DNA from: an uncultured Eubacteriales bacterium
Lineage (GTDB): Bacteria; Bacillota; Clostridia; Oscillospirales; Acutalibacteraceae
Assembly: GCA_934457095.1 (NCBI GenBank)
Contig: CAKSHJ010000001.1
Coordinates: 310,001-374,000, forward strand
Length of the DNA stretch: 64,000 bases
Direction of reading: 5' to 3'
Both the position numbers and the translations under genes were made by a program. This document shows, piece after piece, positions 1 to 8,756 of the stretch (positions within the stretch are counted from its first letter, which is position 1; each line of letters starts with the position of its first letter). The notes beneath the pieces are model-generated. The model saw nothing but the letters and a program-made list of their open reading frames with translations, was not told where the DNA came from and searched no databases.

Positions 1-2
1 CT

Positions 3-476
3 AACCGAGACGAAATTTGGCAAGCGCTTTGCGCACGAGAACTGAGTTGCTATGACCAGCTGGTATACTGCGGCTTTGGCGAACCCACCTACCGTTTAGA
101 GGACATCAAATGGCTCTCCACACGAGTGCGCAAAATCAGCAATATTCCCATTCGTATTAACACCAACGGCTTATCCGATTTAATTTTTAACAGAGATACT
201 GCCCCGGATTTTGCTGGAATTACAGACGTTATCTCAATTAGTCTGAACGCCTCTACGCCCGAAAGGTACGACGAAATTTGCCATTCGGAATTCGGTTTAC
301 GGGCGCTTCCCGCCATTTTGAAATTTACAAAACATGTGGCAAATTACGTGCCGCGGGTGATCATGACTGCGGTTGATACTATGTCTGAACAGGAACTTGT
401 CGCCTGTAAAAAACTGTGTCTGGAAACCGGCGCAATTTTTCAGGTACGAACTTACAGCGAAAATTGGACCAAATAA
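3..476 (+). CDS. Radical SAM protein, TatD-linked type (5' end outside window)
   Basis: An open frame enters from the left edge and ends at TAA 474-476. The visible part carries the motif YCGFGEPTYR followed by IRINTNGL, which match the GxGEPT strand and the following strand of the radical SAM barrel. The CxxxCxxC cluster motif lies upstream of the window and cannot be checked. The spacing and the SLNA segment resemble the small radical SAM proteins found next to TatD nucleases, but the neighbour needed to confirm this is not visible. The substrate is unknown. A hairpin terminator follows directly. Confidence 0.75.
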   Translation, partial: NRDEIWQALCARELSCYDQLVYCGFGEPTYRLEDIKWLSTRVRKISNIPIRINTNGLSDLIFNRDTAPDFAGITDVISISLNASTPERYDEICHSEFGLRALPAILKFTKHVANYVPRVIMTAVDTMSEQELVACKKLCLETGAIFQVRTYSENWTK

Positions 477-481
477 ACCAA

Positions 482-515
482 AAAAGATGCAGCAACAAAC
501 TGCATCTTTTGCTAT
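482..515. terminator. Bidirectional hairpin terminator between radical SAM gene and spoIIE
   Basis: A perfect 11-bp stem (482-492 with 500-510) has a 7-nt loop and is flanked by A-rich sequence on one side and T-rich on the other. It can therefore end both converging transcripts. Confidence 0.8.
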
Positions 516-517
516 TT

Positions 518-2869
518 TTACAGGTCTATACTGGGTCTGCGCATTTGCAGTGCAATGACGGTCATGTCATCGTCATGACCATCGGTGCGGTGATGACACG
601 CCTTTTCGATAATTGCCTGCGCCAGCATTTGCGCCGAATTTTCATTCCAGCCTGCAATACACTCGGTCAACCACGCATCGCCTGCCGCCAATACGCCGTC
701 AGATACCAAAATCAACCAATCGTTCTCTTGCAATTTACTGTTTGCATTCGCAAATTCCGCTTGATCCAAAATGCCAATGGGCACCGAAACCGCGTCTAAC
801 CGTTCCACGCCTCTGCCCCTTTTTACAAAACTCACCGGTGCGCCAGCCTTCCTGAGTGAAAGATTTCCGCTAAACAAATCCAGCGCTGCAACATCCAGTG
901 TCGCTAAAGATTCCTGACCGGATTTTACCTGCATAGCCGCATTTACAATTTTTAAAGCACAGTCAAAGCTCAGTCCCGCCTTAATCAAATTTCCCAACAT
1001 ATTGGCTGTCATAGCACCGTCTACCGCCGCTCTGCCGCCGGTACCCATACCATCGCTGATAATCGCTACAAATTTACCCGTACCGTCGGTAAAGCAGTTG
1101 TAGCTGTCTCCGCAAAGCTTTGCATGATTACACACATGCTGAGCTACCCCATATTGCACTCGATAGGTAGGTTTTTCCGTTATTTGCAAACGACAGCAAT
1201 CCTTGGCAACCGAAAGCATAGGCGGTGCAAAATTCCTGCCGCAAACCTTGGAAATTTCTTTGGTAAGCTTATTTTTTGCAATTCTTCTGCGGTCAATGGC
1301 AGACGTTTCAATTTCCACAAACATGCGGTCGTTGCAGTCAATGCGACAACTGACATCTCTGGGTATAATCGCCGCCTGATGCAGTACCTGGTTAATACTT
1401 TGCGTTGCTGTATAGTCAAATTTTTCGTACAATTCCAGCTCTTGAGCTAAATCCCGCATCATTTGACCGGTGGTCTCAAATTGATTGATAACCATAGTGC
1501 GAATTTGGGTCACACGCTGTTCAGCCTGCTCTCTGACGCAGTTTTCTCGGTATTTTTCATTTATATGCTGTGCAAAAACACTCGTTCTGCCGCAGCGATT
1601 TACAAAATACCCTGGAAAATCCTCAATACCCACACTGCTTTTTTTCGGCAACTTTGAGACCACTGTTTGCAAAGCCTGTACGGTTTCGGGTTGATTTTTT
1701 TCCCAGCAATAAATACACAGACTGCAATTTTGACAGCAATCCTCCACAGCCTTCGCATAAATCCGCTCGTTTTCCTTCGCACTTACCGCCGAAAGCCTCT
1801 TGGCAACCTCCTCTATGGAGCGCGTTACATCATCAAGCGCTTTGGCCGCAAATCCCAAACGCATAACCACTGTACGCCGCAGACCATCGGTATGCATCAA
1901 ATCGACCGGACGACGAAATATTCCAGCAAATCTGCTGCCGATTTTACTGGGCCATAATACATAAATGAGCGTAGCCGCCAATACCTCGTATAACCCGGTT
2001 ATCATATTTGCCTGGTTCCCAATTTGCAGCGAACCTACAGCATTGGTTAAAATAAATACCAAAATCATGGCAACGCGACCAACGGGTGCAAATAATCCCG
2101 CCATAAGACCTGCAAAAGCATATGCGCCGGAAATGTAGCTAAGCCCGGAGGTAGTGAGTCCCAACATAACGCCGGTGGCTGTTCCTGCAATCGCACCGCC
2201 TGTTACTCCGCCGTATTGTGCGGCAAATAAAATTAAAATCACCGCCGCTATGCTCCCTATTGAAATGTCATAAAAAGTAAGGTTATCCAGCGCCAAAACA
2301 GCCACTCCCAGCGACAGCACCGCACACGCCAGTTCTCCTGTATTTAGCGCAGCAACGCCACGTCGATTGACAGCCAATTCTGCGGTTCTTTGAAAAAAAT
2401 ATGCACCGCCCGCGGAAAGCATAGCCTCTGCACCATACATGGTAATGCTATTTACAGTCGCACCGTTAATCAGCGCCATTGCAATGCCGGTTACCAGCAT
2501 CGGAACAAAGCATACTACCGGAGCAAACAACGGATGCGAGCGAATTTTCACCAAATCATTTAAAATGCAACGAATAATGGCAATGGCAATCACCGCCGCA
2601 ATATACCGAATGGGATGTACCGCCGAGGAAGGCCAAATATAACCCAGCAGACTGCCTGCAATGACTGCCCACATACTTTTTACAGGTACAGCCGCAACTG
2701 CCGCCGCTCCAAAGGGCGCATACCGTACAAACACCATACCTCTTGCTCCCAACAGACCTGCCAAAAAATACAATGCGTAAAGTCCGGTGCGTTTTACCGC
2801 CGAAGAAGTCAGGATCCCTTTTAGACTCAGCTTCTTTTTCTGCATATTTTCTGCGGTTTTTCCTTTCAT
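518..2869 (-). CDS. spoIIE: Stage II sporulation protein E, PP2C-type serine phosphatase
   Basis: The 783-residue protein has the SpoIIE layout. A hydrophobic N-terminal third carries about ten membrane segments (roughly residues 15-320), followed by a regulatory middle region and a C-terminal PP2C phosphatase domain (about 580-775). Phosphatase motifs visible are ISDGMGTGGRA, LVSDGV and DDDMTVIAL, which supply the metal-binding aspartates. In spore formers SpoIIE dephosphorylates SpoIIAA to release sigma-F in the forespore and acts at the polar septum. The length is close to the Bacillus protein (about 827). The start follows GGAGGG with good spacing. The gene is monocistronic and converges on the radical SAM gene. 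Confidence 0.95.
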   Translation of the reverse strand: MKGKTAENMQKKKLSLKGILTSSAVKRTGLYALYFLAGLLGARGMVFVRYAPFGAAAVAAVPVKSMWAVIAGSLLGYIWPSSAVHPIRYIAAVIAIAIIRCILNDLVKIRSHPLFAPVVCFVPMLVTGIAMALINGATVNSITMYGAEAMLSAGGAYFFQRTAELAVNRRGVAALNTGELACAVLSLGVAVLALDNLTFYDISIGSIAAVILILFAAQYGGVTGGAIAGTATGVMLGLTTSGLSYISGAYAFAGLMAGLFAPVGRVAMILVFILTNAVGSLQIGNQANMITGLYEVLAATLIYVLWPSKIGSRFAGIFRRPVDLMHTDGLRRTVVMRLGFAAKALDDVTRSIEEVAKRLSAVSAKENERIYAKAVEDCCQNCSLCIYCWEKNQPETVQALQTVVSKLPKKSSVGIEDFPGYFVNRCGRTSVFAQHINEKYRENCVREQAEQRVTQIRTMVINQFETTGQMMRDLAQELELYEKFDYTATQSINQVLHQAAIIPRDVSCRIDCNDRMFVEIETSAIDRRRIAKNKLTKEISKVCGRNFAPPMLSVAKDCCRLQITEKPTYRVQYGVAQHVCNHAKLCGDSYNCFTDGTGKFVAIISDGMGTGGRAAVDGAMTANMLGNLIKAGLSFDCALKIVNAAMQVKSGQESLATLDVAALDLFSGNLSLRKAGAPVSFVKRGRGVERLDAVSVPIGILDQAEFANANSKLQENDWLILVSDGVLAAGDAWLTECIAGWNENSAQMLAQAIIEKACHHRTDGHDDDMTVIALQMRRPSIDL

Positions 2870-2925
2870 TGCATTCCCTCCGTCGTTTCATTTTCACCTT
2901 AGAACCGCTTGTCCTTTATGCTTTT

Positions 2926-2959
2926 ATTATACAAAGAGTAAACTGCAACTCTTGTCGCA
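2926..2959 (-). promoter_or_regulatory. Candidate spoIIE promoter with Spo0A-box-like site
   Basis: On the minus strand a perfect TATAAT lies at 2926-2931. A site matching the 0A box TGTCGAA at 6 of 7 positions (TGTCGCA on the plus strand, 2953-2959) lies 21 bp upstream of it. Spo0A-controlled spoIIE promoters are known to have a 0A box near -35, so the geometry fits, but the match is short. Confidence 0.4.
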
Positions 2960-3052
2960 ATACGCTGTTCTTTTAAATCGAAAAAACAGAGCTTTGCGCA
3001 CATAGCATAAAAAATAAAAATTTTAACTGCATTTTTGACCTGCAATTGATTG

Positions 3053-3087
3053 TTGCGTAAATTTGTGTTAAAATGATAAAATATAAT
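3053..3087 (+). promoter_or_regulatory. Candidate promoter of the aminotransferase-trpS-MATE run
   Basis: TTGCGT at 3053-3058 is followed after 18 bp by TAAAAT (3077-3082), overlapped by TATAAT (3082-3087). The -35 is imperfect. Confidence 0.35.
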
Positions 3088-3148
3088 GAAAATTTTCCTG
3101 CCTAACCAAAAGTTTGGGGATTTGACTTGAAAGGTGCGTATAAAAACT

Positions 3149-4342
3149 ATGAATTACACATTTTCCGATCGGGTATTAACCTTAAAGCCCTCTGTGATTC
3201 GAGAAATTTTGAAAAACTCCTCTGACCCGCAGGTGATTCCCTTTTCCGCAGGTAACCCTGCACCCGAGGCATTCCCGGCAAAGGAAATTGCTGAAATTTC
3301 CTGTAATATTTTAAGCCAAAATCCCATAGCGGCATTGCAGTACAGTCTGACTGAGGGCTATACTCCTTTGCGGGAAACCCTAAAGACATATTTACAATCC
3401 CGACATCAAATCGGCATGGAATCTGACGATGTAGTGATTACCTCTGGTGCGCAGCAGATAATGAGTCTTGCCTGTAAAGTACTGTGCAACGAAAATGATG
3501 TGATTTTATGTGAAGCGCCCAGTTTTATCGGCTCTTTAAATACATTTCGCTCTATGCAAATACGTTTGCGCGGCATTGCAATGCAGGAGGACGGCATGGA
3601 TATGCAGGCATTGGAACAGGCGCTCAAAGAAGAGCCTCGCGCCCGGATGATTTACACCATTCCCAATTTTCAAAATCCGTCCGGCATTACCATGAGTCTT
3701 GCAAAGCGCCGTAGAATGTATGAATTGGCAAAACAGTACGGCATTATCATTTTAGAAGATAATCCCTACGGCGACTTGCGCATTTGCGGTCAATCCGTAC
3801 CGGCAATCAAGTCGTTTGACGAGGATGGCATTGTCATCTATGCGGGCTCTTTTTCCAAGGTGATTGCTCCCGGTATGCGGGTAGGTTTTACCGCTGCACC
3901 CAAGGCTATTTTGCAAAAAATGGTGGTGTGCAAACAGGGCGATGATGTGCATACCAATATTTTGGCACAAATGATTTGCAATGCCTTAATGACCGATTAT
4001 GATTTTGATGCGCATCTGGAAAATTTGCGTACCATTTACCGTAAGCGCGCCGAGTTGATGATGGAATTGATTGAAACGCATTTGGTTCTCTATGGCGTAA
4101 CTTACCATAGAACAGAGGGTGGGTTATTCGTTTGGTGTACCCTGCCCGATTCCATGGACATGCAGGAATTTTGCAAAAAAAGCGCCGAAAATAAAGCATG
4201 CGTTGTACCCGGCAACGCATTTTTGGTAGACGAAAATACACCATGCCAGTCCTTTCGGGTAAATTTTTCTACGCCTACGCTGGAGCAAATGAAAAAAGGC
4301 GTTGCCATATTGGAGCAAACCGCAAAACAAATGCTGCACTGA
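3149..4342 (+). CDS. PLP-dependent aminotransferase, class I/II (2-aminoadipate/KAT-like)
   Basis: The 397-residue fold-type I aminotransferase shows the cofactor loop SGAQQ, the tyrosine/asparagine region YTIPNFQNPSG, the aspartate-containing strand EDNPYGDL, and the Schiff-base lysine in GSFSKVIAPGMRVGF. These features place it with the PLP aminotransferases related to MocR C-termini, 2-aminoadipate aminotransferase and kynurenine aminotransferase. The amino donor and acceptor cannot be read from sequence. The ATG at 3149 is preferred over the upstream GTG at 3134, because that GTG sits inside the AAAGGTG ribosome binding site. trpS follows 21 bp downstream, which suggests cotranscription and possibly a role with aromatic amino acids (inference). 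Confidence 0.85.
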   Translation: MNYTFSDRVLTLKPSVIREILKNSSDPQVIPFSAGNPAPEAFPAKEIAEISCNILSQNPIAALQYSLTEGYTPLRETLKTYLQSRHQIGMESDDVVITSGAQQIMSLACKVLCNENDVILCEAPSFIGSLNTFRSMQIRLRGIAMQEDGMDMQALEQALKEEPRARMIYTIPNFQNPSGITMSLAKRRRMYELAKQYGIIILEDNPYGDLRICGQSVPAIKSFDEDGIVIYAGSFSKVIAPGMRVGFTAAPKAILQKMVVCKQGDDVHTNILAQMICNALMTDYDFDAHLENLRTIYRKRAELMMELIETHLVLYGVTYHRTEGGLFVWCTLPDSMDMQEFCKKSAENKACVVPGNAFLVDENTPCQSFRVNFSTPTLEQMKKGVAILEQTAKQMLH

Positions 4343-4363
4343 GCAAAGAAAGGAGCCAAACAT

Positions 4364-5383
4364 ATGTCTGTAACAAAGGAAGCGGAAAAAAAACAGGTGA
4401 TTTTCAGCGCCATTCAACCAAGCGGCACCATTACACTCGGTAACTATTTAGGCGCCTTACGCAATTGGATTGGTCTGCAAAATGATTATGACTGCATTTT
4501 TGCGCTGGCGGATTTACATACGATAACCGTGCGGCAGGAACCGACAAAATTCCGACAAAATGCACTGGAGGCCTATGCTTTGTTACTTGCCTGCGGCATT
4601 GACCCGGCAAAAAGTCTGTTTTTTATTCAAAGTCATGTGCATACCCATGCCGAACTTGCTTGGATTTTAAACTGCTATACCCAATTCGGCGAACTCTCCC
4701 GTATGACGCAATTTAAAGATAAATCCGCAAAGCATACCGATAATATCAATGTGGGATTGTTTGCCTACCCCAGTCTGATGGCGGCGGATATTTTATTGTA
4801 CCGAGCTGATTTGGTCCCGGTAGGCGCCGACCAAAAACAGCATTTAGAGCTTTGCCGAGATATCGCAGAGCGCTTTAACGGACTTTATAGCCCCACTTTT
4901 ACCGTGCCGCAGCCGTATATTCCCAAAACCGGCGCGCGCATTATGTCCTTGCAGGACCCAACCAAAAAAATGTCCAAATCCGATGAAAATGCCAACGGCT
5001 GTGTTGCCGTATTGGATAAACCGGAGGATATTCTGCGGAAATTTAAGCGTGCCGTGACCGACAGCGATGGCTGTATAAAATATGCAGAAGGGAAAGACGG
5101 TGTAAATAATTTAATGGGTATTTACGCCTGTGTGACCGGTAAAACCATTGCTGAAATTGAAAAAGAATTTGACAGAAAGGGCTACGGTGATTTTAAAACG
5201 GCCGTTGCCGAAGCTGTAATTGCACATTTGGTGCCGATTCAGGAAAAATTTGCGCAATATATAGCCGACAAAGCCTATTTGGAGCAATGCTATACACAAA
5301 GCGCGGAAAAAGCGCTGGTAATTTCCAACCGCACCCTGCAAAAGGTGATGAAAAAAATCGGGTTTATTCCAAGGTCGTTTTAG
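4364..5383 (+). CDS. trpS: Tryptophanyl-tRNA synthetase
   Basis: The 339-residue class I aminoacyl-tRNA synthetase charges tRNA-Trp. It carries the HIGH-type signature PSGTITLGNYLG near the N-terminus and KKMSKSDEN at about residues 205-213. The central segment with GADQKQHLELCRDIAERF is typical of bacterial TrpRS. Its length is normal for the family (about 330-340). The start ATG follows a good AAAGGAG site. The gene sits between an aminotransferase and a MATE transporter and is 50 kb from the trp biosynthetic operon in this window. No T-box is visible upstream of it. Confidence 0.97.
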   Translation: MSVTKEAEKKQVIFSAIQPSGTITLGNYLGALRNWIGLQNDYDCIFALADLHTITVRQEPTKFRQNALEAYALLLACGIDPAKSLFFIQSHVHTHAELAWILNCYTQFGELSRMTQFKDKSAKHTDNINVGLFAYPSLMAADILLYRADLVPVGADQKQHLELCRDIAERFNGLYSPTFTVPQPYIPKTGARIMSLQDPTKKMSKSDENANGCVAVLDKPEDILRKFKRAVTDSDGCIKYAEGKDGVNNLMGIYACVTGKTIAEIEKEFDRKGYGDFKTAVAEAVIAHLVPIQEKFAQYIADKAYLEQCYTQSAEKALVISNRTLQKVMKKIGFIPRSF

Positions 5384-5414
5384 CCGCCCTATTTCTTGAA
5401 ATTGAGAGGCTCAT

Positions 5415-6755
5415 ATGAAACAGGTAAATTTATTAACGGATTCCCCACACAAATTGTTTTTTCACTATTTAGCCCCCACCATCGGTTCGTCTATGGTCAC
5501 TTCCATTTATATTTTGGCCGATACCATTATGGTTGGTCAGGGCGTTGGAGACATGGGACTGAATTCTCTGGTGATTTTTACGCCGGTGGTGGCTTCTTTT
5601 TTTGCCATAGGTCTGCTGCTGGGCGTTGGCGGCGGCGTATTGCTCTCCATTGCCAAGGGCAGCGGCAATGAAACGCTTGCACGTAAATATTTTTCTACCG
5701 CTATGGTGGCAGCCGCAGTTATCAGCGTTTGCTTTGCGCTGTTCGGTACCATTTTTTTCGATCCCATGATGTATGCCTTAGGTGCAAGCGCCGGCAATAT
5801 TGAACTGATTCGCGGATACGGTCATTGTTATGTACTTTCCGCCCCACTGTTTATTTTTTCTGCAAGTCTGCAATCGTTCATTCGCAACGACAAGGCTCCC
5901 AGACATGCCATGACTGCCGTACTTACAGGCTCTGCGGTGAACATTGTGCTGGACTATCTGTTTATTTTCCCTTGCGGCATGGGGATGTTCGGCGCTTCTA
6001 TTGCGACTACCATTGGCACGGCGATTACCGTGGGCATTTTGCTGCTGCGATTTTGCTCTAAGAAAAATACGCTGCATTTTTCACTGAAATTATTCTCTGT
6101 AAAAGCGCTTTGGGAAATTGCAAAATACGGTTTTCCCAGCTTTTTAATTGAATGCGCCAATGCAGTTCTGGTGCTTGTATTTAATCACGTGCTGCTGCGC
6201 TATATCGGTAACACTGGCGTTACCGTATACAGCATTCTGTCCAGCGCCGCTATTGTTTGTATGTCTTTGTTCAACGGTGTTACCTTAGCGGCTCAGCCTA
6301 TTGTAGCCACCAATTACGGCGCCGGCGAAGCCAAACGCGTAGCACAAGTGCGTTCTGTCGGAGTAATTACCTCAAGCATTATTGCCGTTTTCATATTCTG
6401 TGTGGGCTTTTTCTTTCCGGATTTGCTGACATACAGCTTTGTGGGCAATCCCGCCGCAGAAATTTTACAGCTGGCCGCTTATGCCCTACGCATTTACTTT
6501 TTTGCTTATTTATTTATGAATTTTAATATTTTTTTCAGCGGGTATTTTCAGGCAACAGCCTTTCCGGCAGCAGCCATCACCGTTCAAATTTTACGCAGTT
6601 TACTGTTGAGTTCCATACTTGTAGCGGTATTCCCTGCAATTTTCGGAGCAAACGCCATTTGGTACGCCGTTCCGGTAACAGAATGTATAACCTTTGGAGT
6701 TTCCATGGTATTTTTATTCCTTGCAAAATTAAAAAATCAGAAAAATTGCATATAA
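5415..6755 (+). CDS. MATE family efflux transporter
   Basis: The 446-residue integral membrane protein has about twelve hydrophobic segments in two homologous halves. It opens with the MATE-like N-terminus LLTDSPHKLFFHYLAPTIGSSMV and repeats conserved patches such as YILADTIMVGQGVG and the AAQPIVATNYGAG segment. MATE proteins export drugs or metabolites using Na+ or H+ gradients, and the substrate here is unknown. The start has GAGAGG upstream. The gene is separated from trpS by 31 bp and is closed by a terminator about 80 bp downstream, so it is probably the last gene of the three-gene run. Confidence 0.93.
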   Translation: MKQVNLLTDSPHKLFFHYLAPTIGSSMVTSIYILADTIMVGQGVGDMGLNSLVIFTPVVASFFAIGLLLGVGGGVLLSIAKGSGNETLARKYFSTAMVAAAVISVCFALFGTIFFDPMMYALGASAGNIELIRGYGHCYVLSAPLFIFSASLQSFIRNDKAPRHAMTAVLTGSAVNIVLDYLFIFPCGMGMFGASIATTIGTAITVGILLLRFCSKKNTLHFSLKLFSVKALWEIAKYGFPSFLIECANAVLVLVFNHVLLRYIGNTGVTVYSILSSAAIVCMSLFNGVTLAAQPIVATNYGAGEAKRVAQVRSVGVITSSIIAVFIFCVGFFFPDLLTYSFVGNPAAEILQLAAYALRIYFFAYLFMNFNIFFSGYFQATAFPAAAITVQILRSLLLSSILVAVFPAIFGANAIWYAVPVTECITFGVSMVFLFLAKLKNQKNCI

Positions 6756-6834
6756 AAAACTCCCCGACATATACTGTGGTTTTATAAAGCAGTACGATAA
6801 AATTTAATAACTATGGCATTGCAATGGCAGAATG

Positions 6835-6866
6835 AGGCTTTGACTATAAAAGGTCAGAGCCTTTTT
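6835..6866 (+). terminator. Rho-independent terminator after the MATE gene
   Basis: A 10-bp stem (6835-6844 with 6853-6862, one G-U pair) with an 8-nt loop is followed by a T-run. Confidence 0.75.
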
Positions 6867-6945
6867 CTGTACCTGAAATCCGCACATTCGTCTTTTCATT
6901 TTGTATTCGGTATAATGAAGTTACCAAATACAAGGAGGATTTAAT

Positions 6946-7056
6946 ATGAAAACGATTTTTGAAAATATCGGCGGTGATTATACTCTACAAAGCAATTATA
7001 TGTTGCCTAACTTATTACCAGCGGAAAAAGAAAAGGAAACCAATATCGGCGTGTGA
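6946..7056 (+). pseudogene. TnpV-like protein, N-terminal remnant
   Basis: A 36-codon frame starts at an ATG with a strong AAGGAGG site and a TATAAT about 30 bp upstream, and stops at TGA 7054. The peptide starts MKTIFENIGGDYT and continues with NYMLPNLLPAEKEK, which matches the start of the TnpV family carried by clostridial transposons as I remember it. TnpV proteins are about 110-130 residues, so only the first third remains. The stop falls near the invariant Trp that normally follows IGxW. It could still be translated as a micropeptide, but nothing suggests function. Confidence 0.6.
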
Positions 7057-7063
7057 GCAATGA

Positions 7064-7324
7064 GACAAAACCAATTCAAAAAAGCAAACAAACTATTAAT
7101 ACTTGCAAGCATTGAATTCACACTGCGAACAGAGTAATTTTCCTGTAAATAATTTTTATAGCTGATTACGGTTTCTTTAAGATATAACTTTACCTTTCCG
7201 CATAAATTGAAAATGCTTTTACATCACGAATATATTTTTCAATCGTTGCCGTGCTTTTCTCCTGAAACACTAAGTATTTTCTGAAATCGTCAATAATATC
7301 TGCCGTTAAAATTCGTCCTTCCAT
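7064..7324 (-). pseudogene. Tyrosine recombinase (integrase), frameshifted N-terminal remnant
   Basis: On the minus strand an ATG at 7324 with a GGAGG site opens a frame reading MEGRILTADIIDDFRKYL, then STATIEKYIRDVKAFSIYAE, and stops at about 7190. A shift of one base restores homology-like text (KETVISYKNYLQEN, then SVNSMLASINSLFAFLNW) down to about 7068. This is the SAM-like N-terminal core-binding domain of tyrosine recombinases. The catalytic domain is absent. The remnant runs tail-to-tail into the TnpV remnant, so a deletion has fused the two. Confidence 0.7.
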
Positions 7325-7440
7325 TGTATTTCCCTCCGAGTAAGTGCTAATCATATTGTACCCGAAAAGTATGAATCCAAAATTGTTGCCTTAATTTTAG
7401 ATAAATACAAAGTGCAAGTCGATTGTGCGAATTTAAGAAA

Positions 7441-7494
7441 AAATCCCTGTTGGTTTTACAGAACTTTCTGTATTTCAACAGGGATTTTTATTTT
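7441..7494 (+). terminator. Hairpin terminator in the scar
   Basis: A 12-bp perfect stem (7441-7452 with 7476-7487) is followed by a T-rich tract. Confidence 0.65.
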
Positions 7495-7886
7495 TTCATC
7501 CTACAGGGGATACAAAATGCTCCTCTCATTTCTAACAAGCGAAGGGGTAATTAAAAAATATTTGTCGGGAGGTTAATTTTTGACCGTTCTCTTCGCCTAC
7601 CAAGTGGAAAAATAAATTTTTTGAAGAAATTTTTGTAAAACCGGTCAAAACGGGTGTGCATTTTGGCAATGCTTGTGCAAATAAGTAGAGGGATAAATAT
7701 TAAAAAATATGAATTTTTCTAAAAACACCACAAAAAACGGTTCCCCCATTTCAAATAAGTAAAAGACTAACTATTAGATGTCAAGCCTAAAATAGGAGGA
7801 ATGGCCAAAAAGTAGGCGGTTCAAAAAGGGTATCGCAAAGCAGACATCCGGTTGGATGCCCAGCTAAGCATATGAGAGAAAAGTTG
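7495..7886. other. Non-coding, AT-rich part of the scar
   Basis: No credible reading frame is present in this stretch of about 390 bp. It contains two near-repeats, AAATAAGTAGAGGGATAAATA and AAATAAGTAAAAGACTAACTA (about 7679 and 7755), and a small hairpin at about 7847-7860 (CATCC/GGATG). The part next to the transposase relic may be the former IS110 end, but I cannot define its border. Confidence 0.4.
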
Positions 7887-8410
7887 TTATGCGGCTGTAT
7901 TATATGGTAGCTTGGACTTCTCCAAAGCATAAATCAGCCGAACCAACATGCGAACGCTAATGCCCGGAATCGTCGTAATGGGAGACTGTATTTCCTCCAT
8001 CATGGACTGGATAGCGGCCTCAATTTCGGTGTCCGGTTCGTGAATTAAGTGAATCGTATGCTGCAGTTCCAGAGACTTGGCCGGCATAACAGAGCCGACG
8101 GAACATCTGGCGGCACTCGAAGCGTTGTTGCCATATCTCTCCCATAACGGCCTTTGGAGACATCATTTAAGAGCGTTTTCAAATGTGTTAAGTGCGCTTT
8201 TAACTCCGGGAAACTCGCCGGGAAGTGCGTAAACGGATGCCATGTGAAGGGTCGGAACCAGCCTTTCCGGTAGAGGTTGGTTTGCAGCAGCGTGTCAGAG
8301 CCCTCTGCGTTGTTTTGGATGGCGAATACATCTGCCAGGACTTCGCCTTCCGAGCTGAGGATGACGCAGTCGTGCTTGTCCTTGGCAACGTCAATTCCCA
8401 CGCAAATCAT
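7887..8410 (-). pseudogene. IS110-family transposase, internally deleted and frameshifted
   Basis: From about 8410 the minus strand reads MICVGIDVAKDKHDCVIL, the RuvC-like DEDD N-terminus of IS110 transposases. After about 60 residues it runs into a segment ending in LTHLKTLLNDVSKGRYG and loses frame near 8090. A second frame (8087-7887) holds HTIHLIHEPDTEIEAAI and SPITTIPGIS, the start of the C-terminal Transposase_20 domain. The IPGIS is followed by unrelated residues and a stop. About 180 of the usual 350-400 residues remain, so the gene is dead. It sits against the serine recombinase tail, as if inserted into or recombined with it. Confidence 0.8.
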
Positions 8411-8491
8411 GATGATACCCCTAGTATGTTTATTTGATGCCGGGTCCACAGGACGCTTTACTCTTGTAACCTTGTGCTACATAAACCGTAG

Positions 8492-8650
8492 TGTATTGAA
8501 ATCCACAGCAACAAGAAAAAGCACGCTCATAATAATGTTAAAGTAGATATTTACTTTACAGCAGTTGGATTATTTGACATCCCGACAGAACAACAGCTTA
8601 TTGACACAATAGAAAGGGTAAAACAAAAAAATGCGAAAAAATCCGCTTAA
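8492..8650 (+). pseudogene. Serine recombinase, C-terminal remnant
   Basis: An open frame without a start codon begins near 8492 and ends at TAA 8648-8650. It reads VKVDIYFTAVGLFDIPTE then QQLIDTIERVKQ, the C-terminal tail I associate with large serine recombinases of clostridial transposons. The catalytic and DNA-binding parts are missing. The upstream border abuts the IS110 fragment. The identification rests on this short conserved tail and is tentative. Confidence 0.5.
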
Positions 8651-8656
8651 ATAAAG

Positions 8657-8678
8657 AAAAAGGTGTAACCCCCTTTTT
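8657..8678 (+). terminator. Hairpin after the recombinase remnant
   Basis: AAAAAGG pairs with CCTTTTT across an 8-nt loop. It is weak in GC but ends in T's and lies 7 bp after the remnant stop. Confidence 0.45.
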
Positions 8679-8756
8679 ATCGGGATTGCACCATAATTCC
8701 CTAAATACTGCCTTATTAACCCGTGGCTAATCATCGGGGAAATTTTTTTTACGCCG

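Larger units (their letters stand above)
6946..8650. mobile_element. Decayed mobile-element scar (TnpV, integrase, IS110 and serine recombinase fragments)
   Basis: Within 1.7 kb there are four unrelated broken mobile genes and no intact gene: a TnpV 5' end, a frameshifted integrase 5' end, IS110 transposase pieces and a serine-recombinase 3' end. Flanking core genes (MATE and alr) are intact. I could not identify target-site duplications or element ends by eye. Confidence 0.7.

Noticed and set aside
7350..7440. Open plus-strand text beginning VPEKYESKIVALIL
   Set aside because: It is short and has no start codon, and I could not tie it to a family. It may be another relic but is not supported.
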